Origin: WAOL01 sp964399035
GTDB taxonomy: Archaea; Thermoproteota; Thermoprotei_A; Sulfolobales; NBVN01
DNA: 47,653 bases
Direction: 5' to 3'
Assembly (NCBI GenBank): GCA_964399035.1
Contig: CAYNPH010000002.1
Location: 1-47,653, forward strand
Of this stretch, positions 15,338 to 22,962 are shown piece by piece. Position 1 is the stretch's first letter. Each line of letters begins with the position of its first letter. A program made the position numbers and the translations under genes. The notes beneath the pieces were generated by a model. That model was not told the origin of the DNA, made no database searches, and was given only the letters and a program-made list of their open reading frames with translations.

Positions 15338-17139
15338 GCGACGATGTTAAGGAGATCCTCGAGAAGATACGCGATGAAATCACATACTACGCACTACTGA
15401 ACGCGGTGGAACACGGCGGTAAGGCGAGGCCCGGCCCAGTAATAAATAAGGTGCTGGGCAGGCACCCCGAGCTACGTAAGAAGGAGGTAATGCCAGAGTT
15501 AGGGAGGTTCGTGGCTAAGGTAGTGAAGGAAGTGAATAGCTTAACCCCAGAAGAACAGGAACGTAGGCTAAGCGAGCTAAAGCCCCCAGAGGAAGGCAGG
15601 AAGGAGGAGAGGAAGGCTAAGGAGGGATTACCGCCCCTCCCTAACGCGTCTGAAGGGAAGGTAGTGACTAGGTTCGCCCCCAACCCAGACTTCCTAATAC
15701 ACCTAGGTAACGCTAGACCAGCAATACTGAGTTGCGAGTACGCCCGCATGTACAAAGGGAAGATGATACTTAGGTTTGAGGACACCGACCCTAAGACCAA
15801 GCCGCCGATGCCTGAGGCCTACAGGCTGATCCGGGAGGACCTTGAGTGGCTGGGCGTTAAGTGGGATGAGGAGTACATCCAGTCCCTAAGGATGGGGATA
15901 TACTACGACCTAGCTAAGGAGTTAATTAGGAGAGGGGGAGCGTACGTAGACCTCTGCTCACAGGAGGAGTTCCTCAAGTACAAGCTTGAGAGGAAACCAT
16001 GCCCACACAGGAACCAGAGCGTTGAGGAGAACCTGGAGCTCTTCGAGAAAATGATCTCAGGTTACTTCAGCGAAGGCGAGGCGGTACTGAGGGTGAAGAC
16101 GGATATTAAGCACAAGGACCCGTCAGTGATAGACTGGGTCGCCTTCAGGATAATAGACACGGACAAGCACCCACACCCCATAGTCGGGTCGAAGTACGTT
16201 GCGTGGCCAACATACAACTTCGCGGCAGCTGTTGATGACCACCTCCTCGGAGTGACCCACATACTAAGGGGGAAGGAGCACGCAGTGAACACTGTGAAGC
16301 AGGGTTACCTCTACGCACACTTCGGCTGGGAGTACCCGACCGTCATAAACCTAGGTAGGCTGAAGCTGGAGGGACTAATACTCAGTAAGTCACAAATAAA
16401 GAAGCTAATGGAGGAAAACCCAGGCAAGTTCAGCGGCCCGGACGACATAAGGTTCGGGACCGTTGCCTCCCTGAGGAACAGGGGTATAGAGGCGGAAACA
16501 CTGCGCAGGATAATACTGCAGGTAGGGACGAACCCCAACGACGCGACCATAAGTTGGGACAACATAGCGGCCCTAAACAGAAGCATCATAGACGCGGTGA
16601 CGAGGAGAGTAATGGCGGTATTCGACCCAATAAAGCTAGTAATAGAGTCATACGAAGGACCGAAGAAAGCAATCCTACCGTACCACCCAGACAACGAGGG
16701 CTTAGGCATGAGGGAAATTAAGGTCAGCACGGAGAACGGTAAGCCAGTTGTATACATATCGAAGAAGGACTTAGAGAACCTCACCTCCAAGGGCAAGGCG
16801 TTGAGAGTCAGACTCATGGGTTTATGTAACGTCGAGATAATCGCTACTGAGGGACGCACCAAGGCGGTGGCGAAGTACTTAGGGAGCAGCGTCGAGCAAG
16901 CAAAGCAGGAAAGGATGAGGATAATTCAGTGGGTGCCGGTAACGACCCCCGTAAGGGTGCGTGTGAAGGTGCCGGAGGGCTTAGAGCTAATGGTGGATGA
17001 AGGCGTGGCGGAACCCTCCCTAACGCAGGCATCGCCGGGAGAGAGGTATCAGTTCGTGAGATATGGATTCATTAAAGTGCAGGGCGTGACCCGCTCTAAG
17101 GAAGGTGTTAGGGTAGAGGCAGTATTCATGCACAAGTAG
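15334..17139 (+). CDS. gltX: glutamyl-tRNA synthetase, archaeal type
   Basis: A 601-residue class I synthetase. The helical N-terminal extension (residues 1-105) includes a charged stretch EEGRKEERKAKEG. The HIGH-equivalent is RFAPNPDFLIHLGNAR near residue 117, and the KMSKS-equivalent is LILSKSQIKKLM near residue 350. The C-terminal beta-barrel anticodon domain resembles GlnRS-type domains, as in archaeal and eukaryotic GluRS. Archaeal enzymes are usually non-discriminating and also charge tRNA-Gln for later amidation. It overlaps the preceding unknown gene by four bases. Confidence 0.95.
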   Translation: MSDDVKEILEKIRDEITYYALLNAVEHGGKARPGPVINKVLGRHPELRKKEVMPELGRFVAKVVKEVNSLTPEEQERRLSELKPPEEGRKEERKAKEGLPPLPNASEGKVVTRFAPNPDFLIHLGNARPAILSCEYARMYKGKMILRFEDTDPKTKPPMPEAYRLIREDLEWLGVKWDEEYIQSLRMGIYYDLAKELIRRGGAYVDLCSQEEFLKYKLERKPCPHRNQSVEENLELFEKMISGYFSEGEAVLRVKTDIKHKDPSVIDWVAFRIIDTDKHPHPIVGSKYVAWPTYNFAAAVDDHLLGVTHILRGKEHAVNTVKQGYLYAHFGWEYPTVINLGRLKLEGLILSKSQIKKLMEENPGKFSGPDDIRFGTVASLRNRGIEAETLRRIILQVGTNPNDATISWDNIAALNRSIIDAVTRRVMAVFDPIKLVIESYEGPKKAILPYHPDNEGLGMREIKVSTENGKPVVYISKKDLENLTSKGKALRVRLMGLCNVEIIATEGRTKAVAKYLGSSVEQAKQERMRIIQWVPVTTPVRVRVKVPEGLELMVDEGVAEPSLTQASPGERYQFVRYGFIKVQGVTRSKEGVRVEAVFMHK

Positions 17140-17202
17140 CCGGACGCTACGCTTTTAAGCGCCCCTAGAGAGTAGTGATTGCGACGACCGAGGTGGATGA
17201 GA

Positions 17203-17583
17203 ATGAGCAAGCCCCCATACGTAAGGTTTGAGGTACCACCCGAAATAGCTGAGAAGGCGTACGAAGCAGTGAAGAAGGCCAGGGAGACTGGCGGTAAGGT
17301 CAGGAAGGGCGTCAACGAAACAACCAAGGCTGTTGAGAGGGGCCTAGCGAAGCTAGTGCTCATAGCCGAGGACGTCGACCCGCCCGAGGTGGTCATGCAC
17401 CTACCGCTCCTATGCGAGGAGAAGAAGGTGCCCTACCTATACGTCCCGAGCAAGAAGAAGCTCGGCGAGATGGCGGGCATCGAGGTCCAAGCATCCTCAG
17501 TAGCTATCGTGGATCCCGGCGAGGCCAAGGACCTAGTCGACGAGCTAATCAAGGCCTACGAAGAACTTAAGACTAAGGCCTAA
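17203..17583 (+). CDS. rpl7ae: ribosomal protein L7Ae (kink-turn binding)
   Basis: A 126-residue RNA-binding protein shared by the ribosome, box C/D and H/ACA RNPs and RNase P. The start chosen is the ATG at 17203 (MSKPPYVRFEVPPE), with GAGGTGG at 17190-17196; the frame is open further upstream, but that would include the SD in coding sequence. RKGVNETTKAVERGLAKLV is the K-turn-binding loop-helix, followed by LVLIAEDVDPPEVVMHLPLL. A TATA-like CTTTTAAG near 17152-17159 precedes it. Confidence 0.95.
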   Translation: MSKPPYVRFEVPPEIAEKAYEAVKKARETGGKVRKGVNETTKAVERGLAKLVLIAEDVDPPEVVMHLPLLCEEKKVPYLYVPSKKKLGEMAGIEVQASSVAIVDPGEAKDLVDELIKAYEELKTKA

Positions 17584-17645
17584 ACCTAAGGTATCGCGAG
17601 TAAAGCCGCTCGGAAACCACTCATTTTTAGTAATCACCCACGACA

Positions 17646-17669
17646 GGATTAGAAACTCTACACTAATCC
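17646..17669. repeat. inverted repeat between rpl7ae and rps28e
   Basis: GGATTAG (17646-17652) and CTAATCC (17663-17669) form perfect 7-base arms around a 10-base loop in the 163-base gap after rpl7ae. Its role is unknown. There is no T-run immediately after, and the next TATA box is about 40 bases downstream. Confidence 0.4.
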
Positions 17670-17707
17670 CATCAAAACTAACCACGTGATGTGCGTTAGG
17701 GAATTCT

Positions 17708-17716
17708 TTTAAAACC
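17708..17716 (+). promoter_or_regulatory. TATA box for rps28e
   Basis: TTTTAAAAC lies about 33 bases before the GTG start of rps28e, the normal archaeal spacing for a short-leader transcript. Confidence 0.5.
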
Positions 17717-17746
17717 ACGGAACCTAGAAACTACGGTGCTTGGGTC

Positions 17747-18013
17747 GTGGCAGAGGAAGGCAAGAAGAAGGTAGACGTCAGTCAGCCACAGGTAAACGTC
17801 ATCGAGGAGTTCGGGTTCCCGGCCGAGGTAATACAGATTGTTGGTAGGACAGGCGTTACTGGCGAGATAACCCAGGTCAGAGTAAGGGTTCTTGAGGGAA
17901 GGGACAAGGGAAGGATCATAGCGAGGAACATTAAGGGACCGGTGAGGATCGGCGACATAGTAATCCTCAGGGAGACAGAGAGGGAGGCAAGGAAGCTCTC
18001 AACTAGGAGGTAA
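17747..18013 (+). CDS. rps28e: ribosomal protein eS28
   Basis: An 88-residue OB-fold protein near the mRNA exit region. The core FPAEVIQIVGRTGVTGEITQVRVRVLEGRDKGR and the end GPVRIGDIVILRETEREARKL are diagnostic. The N-terminal 20 residues (EEGKKKVDVSQPQVN) are an extension relative to the shortest homologues. GTG start; the transcript probably begins just upstream from a TATA at 17708. Confidence 0.94.
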   Translation: MAEEGKKKVDVSQPQVNVIEEFGFPAEVIQIVGRTGVTGEITQVRVRVLEGRDKGRIIARNIKGPVRIGDIVILRETEREARKLSTRR

Positions 18014-18063
18014 GGTAACCTCAAACTTTTAAGTTAATTCACTAGTCTGAGGGGGTGTGAGGG

Positions 18064-18255
18064 ATGCCTAGGCCGAAACGATGCTCGTTCTGTGGGGGAC
18101 CCGTTGAGCCCGGCACGGGGATCATGTACGTTAAGAACGACGGCACGATACTATGGTTCTGCTCAAGCAAGTGCTTCAAGAACTTCAAGCTAGGCAGGGA
18201 TCCGAAGAGGTTACCGTGGACAGCGTACTACCTCGGCAAGAAGTCAAAGAGGTGA
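18064..18255 (+). CDS. rpl24e: ribosomal protein eL24
   Basis: A 63-residue zinc protein of the large subunit: Cys7, Cys10, Cys33 and Cys37 (KRCSFCGG and WFCSSKCFKNF). GTGIMYVKNDGTILWFCS and GRDPKRLPWTAYY are family signatures. It has its own TATA-like ACTTTTAAG at 18025-18033 and a GGGGGTG Shine-Dalgarno. Confidence 0.95.
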   Translation: MPRPKRCSFCGGPVEPGTGIMYVKNDGTILWFCSSKCFKNFKLGRDPKRLPWTAYYLGKKSKR

Positions 18256-18260
18256 ATTAA

Positions 18261-18680
18261 TTGAAACAGCGCGAGCTGGTTATCGTCAAGCCTGACGGCG
18301 TTAGGCGCGGCTTAATCGGTGAAGTCATAAGGAGGCTGGAAGCCAAGGGCCTGAAAATAGTTAAGCTAAGGATGATACGCGCAACACGCGCGTGCATGGA
18401 GAGGCTCTACGACATCCACAAGGGCAAGCCGTTCTTCGAGGACCTAGTGACCTTCATGAGCTCCGGACCCATAGTAGCGATGATCGTTGAGGGTGACGAG
18501 GCGATAAGCGTCGTCAGGAACCTAATAGGCCCGACCGACGGGCGCAAAGCACCTCCGGGAACCATTAGGGGCGACTACGCCTTATCGATTCAGGAGAATA
18601 TAGTGCACGCAGCCGACAGCCCCGAAAGGGCTGAGTATGAGATAAGCGTAGTCTTCTCTCCCGACTGCGGCGAGTTTTAG
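18261..18680 (+). CDS. ndk: nucleoside diphosphate kinase
   Basis: A 139-residue enzyme balancing NTP pools by phosphate transfer through a phospho-histidine. The catalytic His116 sits in the signature ENIVHAADSPERAEYEI, and VIVKPDGVRRGLIGEVI is the N-terminal strand with the nucleotide Lys. The start is a TTG with GAGGTGA five bases upstream, six bases after rpl24e. The rps28e-rpl24e-ndk-infB neighbourhood is conserved in crenarchaea. Confidence 0.96.
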   Translation: MKQRELVIVKPDGVRRGLIGEVIRRLEAKGLKIVKLRMIRATRACMERLYDIHKGKPFFEDLVTFMSSGPIVAMIVEGDEAISVVRNLIGPTDGRKAPPGTIRGDYALSIQENIVHAADSPERAEYEISVVFSPDCGEF

Positions 18681-18709
18681 GAACGTGTTTAAAGTGGAGT
18701 AAGGAGAAA

Positions 18710-21646
18710 TCACTTACTCTCGAACTCCTTCTTCAAGCTCCTAAGCTTGAGGAGTATGGGTAGCCCGAACCTCTTATCGCGTTTCCTCTTGATCTTAATG
18801 ATTTCCTCAATTAAGGGTAGCATGTCCTTAGTCACGTACTTCCTGAACTTAGTTAGCACCGTCTCCAAATCCTTCTCGCTGGGGTCGGTATAGAGGACGT
18901 CGCCCTCATCGAAGTGACGGCCCACCAGAACATTACCCTCAATCGAGATAGCGACCTCCTCCCCAGCCTTCGCCTCATCCAAGCTCTTACCCTTGCTTTG
19001 GATCTGGTATATTTTACCAAGGGGCCTCCCATCACCACGCATTATTGGGTAGCCAGGCCTAATCACGCCCGCCAGCACCCGTATACCGACGACCGCCGGG
19101 TCACTACGCCTGAACACGAACCCCGGAAGCACCTGGAACTTAGCCGGGAACACCGTCTTGAGGAGTTCGTAGTACTCCTCCTTCTGCTTCTCCTTCATCA
19201 CCCAGTTCTCATATGCCTCAATTAACCTGTAGATTATCGAGTCCTGGAATATGCGCACGCCCTCCTTCCTAGCGAGCTCCTCAGCATCCGGTAGTGGCTT
19301 GACATTGAAGAGTAGCGCCACGCCGTAGTACCTGTTCTGCTTCGCAACTATTGACGCCTCAATCACTTCCCTCTTGGTTAAGGGACCTACGTCCGCTAGC
19401 CTAACTGGTATGCCCTTCGACTCAAGCATCCCCACAACAGCCTCAAGCGTACCTAGGGTGTCAGCCTTAACTATGACACCGTTAATGTCCTTGGAGAACC
19501 TCACCTGTGTTACTTCTTCCCTCACCTTCTCAACGTATTCCTTAACTTTATCCTCACTCTCTACTGCATATAGTGGGGCACCAGCTATCGCTTCCTCGAG
19601 ACCGGGGGCGCTGACCCTAACGCCAGCCGCTGCCACAACCTCATCAACGTTCTTGAACGCTGATTCACTAGCGGCCCTCATCTCCTCGAGGGGCTTCGGC
19701 ATGAGGAGGGCCCTGACCCTAGTAACTATTGGTTCTTTCATCCCGCCAACGACTATTATGTCGCCGCGCTTCAAGATCCCGTCATATATTACGACGTCCA
19801 AGCATGTCCCTAGACCAGGTATTTCCTTAACCTCTAGCACGACGCCCTTCGCCGGACCCTCCGTGAACAGAATCCTCTTTGTCAAGTACTTCTGTGTCAA
19901 GCCAGCTAAGACAGCAAGTAACTCAGGGATACCCTCCCCCGTCTTGGCTGAGACTGGCACGATCGCTATCGCCTTCGTGAAATCCCTGATCCTGTCGAAC
20001 CTTTCGGCAGGAATGCCTAAGCTGGAAAGCTGCCCGGCAATCATGTATATCCTCCGTTCTAGCTCCTCCAAAGCCCTCTTGCTCTGCTGCCTCATTGAGA
20101 AGAGGAAGGGCTGGTCAGGCTGAGGCCTCCACCCGTAGATACGGTCTATCTTGTTGGCAGCGACGACGAAGGGGACCTTCCTACTCATGAGTATCTGGAT
20201 GCTCTCGATGGTCTGCCTCTCGACACCCTCCATAACATCGATAACTAGTATGGCGAAGTCTGCTATGCTTCCCCCACGCTTCCTTAAGTTGGAGAAGGCC
20301 TCGTGGCCAGGCGTGTCTATGAAGAGCAGCCCCGGGATCTTAAGCTTTATGGGGAACATAGATTTAAGCGGTTCAACGATCTTCTCTATCACCGAGGCAG
20401 GAATCATCGAGGCACCGACGTGCTGGGTCATCTCACCAGGCTCCTTCTTAACGACCGCCGTGCCACGTATCTTGTCGAGGAGCGTGGTGTTATGTACCAC
20501 GACGTTATTGGCGATGAAGCACTGTGTTGGCGGCACGGAGAGGTCGTAGAGGTACCCCTTATACGGGACCCTGCGGACGGACTTGACGCTAACGAACTGC
20601 ACGTCACCTAGCTTGAGAACCCTACCATCATCAACACTACCCTCACCAATGACATCGATCCTTAACCCCGTCTTCCTAGCGAGTAAGTCAACGTCCCTCA
20701 CCCCAGCAACCCTAACGTAGTGACGCGCCCTTGACTCGGTGATGGAGGAGAACACACCTAAGCGGGCTAAGACATACTTAACCTCCACACCAGCCTCAAG
20801 GCTCGGGACGGGAATCAGGACCTCGGGCGTCTCAGGATCTATGATCCCGGAACCCTTCACTAAGCCGCGGATGAAGTCTCCAAGCAAGGTGTTCGGGGCT
20901 TGAAGGACTGAGGTAGGCACGAATGCACTATCGTCCCATGCCTTACTGGCTGCGAGCACACATCCCGCAAGCTTAGCTGAGGTACTCACCTTAAGCCCCA
21001 GCGCGGCGGCGAGCACCTCCGACGTAGCGTTAGCAACAGCTATCGCTTCAATAGTGTCGTTGAGTGATGAAGTAATTACTCGACCAGCGCACCTAAGCCC
21101 CACGAGCTCGAATGCACGGCGCCAGACAGCCCTACCGACACGTCCTAAACCCTCTTTAATCCCCGCCAGGCGTGCGATGCGGGCCAGGATGCTCCACGAG
21201 TTCTCCGGGTTAGGTATGCTCACGGTTACGGCGACCGCATCATCCACAGTAATATCCTCCGCCCTAACCCATCCATCAAGAGTCAGGAACGGGTGCTCCG
21301 GCGTCACCCTCACCTTACTCCCGTCGCTTAAGGTAACCTCATACAGGTACCCTTCATACCAAACGCGCCACACCTTACTTGTTCTGCCGCACCTCACACG
21401 TGCTTGAGGGGTGAGGGTCGTCACCCCAACTTTCCTCTTAATGAATTCGTACCCATCCCCAGCGTCGATAACATTGTCTCCCGTGACACCCTCGAACAAC
21501 GTTCTTATCCTAGCTAACCTACCGTTAGCTAATACTACCCTCTCGTCCGGGTGAAGGCACTTCCCATGGTCCACGTGCCCTAGCACGGTAACTATTGGTG
21601 ACCTCAGCTTAGCTCCTTTCTTACCTATGTCCTTAGTGCTGACCAT
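18710..21646 (-). CDS. infB: translation initiation factor aIF2 homologue of bacterial IF2/eIF5B, intein-containing
   Basis: A 978-codon precursor; without the intein the factor is 621 residues, normal for archaeal aIF5B. The GTPase motifs are GHVDHGK/TTLLD, split by the intein after Lys29; IDTPGHEAFSNLRKRG (G3); and AANKIDRI (G4). The middle has elongation-factor-like beta barrels, and the C-terminus is the helical aIF1A-binding region (ITKFRKYVTKDMLPLIEEI-like). It promotes subunit joining and initiator tRNA placement. The gene is on the opposite strand to ndk and convergent with it. Translation yields active factor only after protein splicing, because the P-loop is interrupted. Confidence 0.95.
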   Translation of the reverse strand: MVSTKDIGKKGAKLRSPIVTVLGHVDHGKCLHPDERVVLANGRLARIRTLFEGVTGDNVIDAGDGYEFIKRKVGVTTLTPQARVRCGRTSKVWRVWYEGYLYEVTLSDGSKVRVTPEHPFLTLDGWVRAEDITVDDAVAVTVSIPNPENSWSILARIARLAGIKEGLGRVGRAVWRRAFELVGLRCAGRVITSSLNDTIEAIAVANATSEVLAAALGLKVSTSAKLAGCVLAASKAWDDSAFVPTSVLQAPNTLLGDFIRGLVKGSGIIDPETPEVLIPVPSLEAGVEVKYVLARLGVFSSITESRARHYVRVAGVRDVDLLARKTGLRIDVIGEGSVDDGRVLKLGDVQFVSVKSVRRVPYKGYLYDLSVPPTQCFIANNVVVHNTTLLDKIRGTAVVKKEPGEMTQHVGASMIPASVIEKIVEPLKSMFPIKLKIPGLLFIDTPGHEAFSNLRKRGGSIADFAILVIDVMEGVERQTIESIQILMSRKVPFVVAANKIDRIYGWRPQPDQPFLFSMRQQSKRALEELERRIYMIAGQLSSLGIPAERFDRIRDFTKAIAIVPVSAKTGEGIPELLAVLAGLTQKYLTKRILFTEGPAKGVVLEVKEIPGLGTCLDVVIYDGILKRGDIIVVGGMKEPIVTRVRALLMPKPLEEMRAASESAFKNVDEVVAAAGVRVSAPGLEEAIAGAPLYAVESEDKVKEYVEKVREEVTQVRFSKDINGVIVKADTLGTLEAVVGMLESKGIPVRLADVGPLTKREVIEASIVAKQNRYYGVALLFNVKPLPDAEELARKEGVRIFQDSIIYRLIEAYENWVMKEKQKEEYYELLKTVFPAKFQVLPGFVFRRSDPAVVGIRVLAGVIRPGYPIMRGDGRPLGKIYQIQSKGKSLDEAKAGEEVAISIEGNVLVGRHFDEGDVLYTDPSEKDLETVLTKFRKYVTKDMLPLIEEIIKIKRKRDKRFGLPILLKLRSLKKEFESK
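20489..21559 (-). other. intein in the aIF2 P-loop, 357 residues, degenerate homing endonuclease
   Basis: The insert starts with Cys right after GHVDHGK and ends VVVHN before Thr of TTLLD. Splicing blocks are intact: N-terminal CLHPDERVVLANG (block A), VRVTPEHPFLTLDG with T-x-x-H (block B), a C-terminal VPYKGYLYDLSVP-type block F and terminal His-Asn (block G). The middle 200 residues have the size of a LAGLIDADG domain, but only one dodecapeptide-like motif remains (DFIRGLVKGSGIID), with Gly where the catalytic Asp/Glu belongs. KYVLARLGVFSSITE resembles the segment that follows it in active enzymes. The insertion point is the one known from Methanocaldococcus and Pyrococcus aIF2 inteins. Splicing is expected; homing is not. 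Confidence 0.92.
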
Positions 21647-21659
21647 ACCTCCACACCTG

Positions 21660-21673
21660 TCATAACGTTATGA
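21660..21673 (-). promoter_or_regulatory. 14-bp perfect palindrome at the infB transcript start
   Basis: TCATAACGTTATGA is a perfect palindrome 14 bases upstream of the infB ATG. A TATA-like CTTATAAT on the minus strand occupies 21681-21688, so the palindrome lies between the TATA box and the start codon, around the expected transcript start. That is a typical position for an archaeal repressor site. Confidence 0.5.
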
Positions 21674-21777
21674 GACAGTCATTATAAGTGGATTGACTAG
21701 GCAGGGATGAGCGGTATGGAGGTTAAAGACGAATGTAATCCCTGAAGGAATGATTTAAGGTAAGGTTAGGTCTCCTA

Positions 21778-22878
21778 CTAGTAGATCTGGTATCTGAGAA
21801 CACCTACTAATCCGTTGAACGTTTTCTTAATCCACATGTAGTCCGGTACTTCATCAGTGAGCACGTAGACCTCAGCGCCCTTCTTCTCGGCAAGCTTAAC
21901 TATCTCCTCGAACTTGGGGTGGTCCTCCGTTATTATTATGTGTTTGACGGCGCCGAGGTTTAGGGCGTCAATAACTTCCTTCTCACCGTAGATCGCTAGA
22001 CCATCGTCCTTGGCTAGGTGGTAGTTGAATTCCTCAAGGGCTTTCTGGGTTCTTATGTAAATGTGTTGCTTTATCATGTCCTCGGCCCTCATAACCAGCT
22101 CCTTAAGTCCAGGCTCTCCCTGATCACTTACGTCTATGGTCTTGGGGAGCACCATGCGCTTGAGCCTGTAGTCGAGGAAGTCGCCCTTAACGAAGTCTAA
22201 CTTAGTGTAGCCGGGACCCCCGACAATCACTCCCTTGAGTTTACCGTCCTGGAGGAGCGGTAGGAAGTGATTAGTGGCTTTCTCCCCGACACTCTTGAAG
22301 AAGTCCCTAGTTAGTTCCTCTATGATTCTCTCGTACCTCCTCTGGGACCACCCGCCACGGCTGTGTTTACCGGGTATGTAGCCCTCAACCTCATCTAGGA
22401 CCCTTATGGTGTTGCCCTTAAGCAGCCCTATTGTTGCCTCGTCCCTCTCAATCACTATGAGGCCGTACACGTCGTTCTCCGCAACCATGTCCTCGAGGAA
22501 CTCCGTGTGGAAGAACTTGTCGGTCCTGTAGAAGAACACCTTAATGGGCTCTGGAGGCTCAAACACTAGAGCTATGGTCTCACCGGTCTCGTCATGCTCC
22601 CCCGCGAATACAACTAAGCCGTTTGGAGGCACCTTCGGTATTTTAACGAGCCTATCTATGGCCGCTTTCAGTGCTGTTTGAACCCTGTTTCTGGTCGCCT
22701 TTAGCTTTATGTTCTCGGTTATGGACAGCTCTTGGCGCAGAACGTTAACTACGTCAGCGATCGGCCTGCCCGGAGGTATGTAGAGGCTCAGGAGCGTGGT
22801 TGCGTGGGCGTTCCACTTCTTCAGCTCCCTTAGGAGCCTTTTCAGCTCGCTCTTCGATATCCTGAACCTATTGCTAAA
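21778..22878 (-). CDS. prf1: aRF1/eRF1-family protein with GGW and NIKL motifs and no standard start codon
   Basis: Reading from 22878 gives 366 residues, the usual archaeal aRF1 size. Domain 1 is present (KRLLRELKKWNAHATTLLSLYIPPGRP) with ENIKLKATR in the place of the stop-codon-reading NIKS. Domain 2 has GKHSRGGWSQRRYERI with Trp at 22350-22348 where GGQ is expected. Domain 3 is complete. The nearest ATG/GTG/TTG in frame is the GTG at 22632, which would delete all of domain 1. A TATA (CACTTAAAAG, near 22919) and SD (GGTGAT, 22889-22884) point to an initiation site at 22878, where the codon is TTT. Either a rare start is used, a frameshift occurs, or the base is an error. It might be a paralogue of the main release factor. 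Confidence 0.8.
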   Translation of the reverse strand, partial: FSNRFRISKSELKRLLRELKKWNAHATTLLSLYIPPGRPIADVVNVLRQELSITENIKLKATRNRVQTALKAAIDRLVKIPKVPPNGLVVFAGEHDETGETIALVFEPPEPIKVFFYRTDKFFHTEFLEDMVAENDVYGLIVIERDEATIGLLKGNTIRVLDEVEGYIPGKHSRGGWSQRRYERIIEELTRDFFKSVGEKATNHFLPLLQDGKLKGVIVGGPGYTKLDFVKGDFLDYRLKRMVLPKTIDVSDQGEPGLKELVMRAEDMIKQHIYIRTQKALEEFNYHLAKDDGLAIYGEKEVIDALNLGAVKHIIITEDHPKFEEIVKLAEKKGAEVYVLTDEVPDYMWIKKTFNGLVGVLRYQIY

Positions 22879-22883
22879 TGTCG

Positions 22884-22921
22884 ATCACCCTATCTCATAG
22901 TCTCACTAGCCGCCCTTTTAA
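22884..22921 (-). promoter_or_regulatory. promoter and Shine-Dalgarno of the aRF1-family gene
   Basis: CTTAAAAG on the minus strand (about 22915-22922) is a TATA box. About 30 bases on, GGTGAT (22889-22884) matches the archaeal anti-SD. A very short frame, GTG ATC GAC ATT TAG (22888-22874), begins within the SD; its stop overlaps the +1-shifted aRF1 frame. The spacing favours initiation at 22878 over the GTG. Confidence 0.5.
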
Positions 22922-22962
22922 GTGATTTGCTATAATACAAAATTCAGGTTCTCGGCGCGAAC

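Noticed and set aside
17152..17202. Possible kink-turn in the L7Ae leader for autoregulation
   Set aside because: GTGATT and CGAG occur, but the flanking bases do not form the two stems required.
18853..20611. Long + strand and minus-frame ORFs over infB
   Set aside because: They are out-of-frame shadows of the infB gene; the coding frame carries all GTPase and intein motifs.
21778..22632. A 284-residue aRF1 starting at the GTG at 22632
   Set aside because: Upstream codons in the same frame encode a complete aRF1 domain 1, so this start would truncate a recognisable protein.
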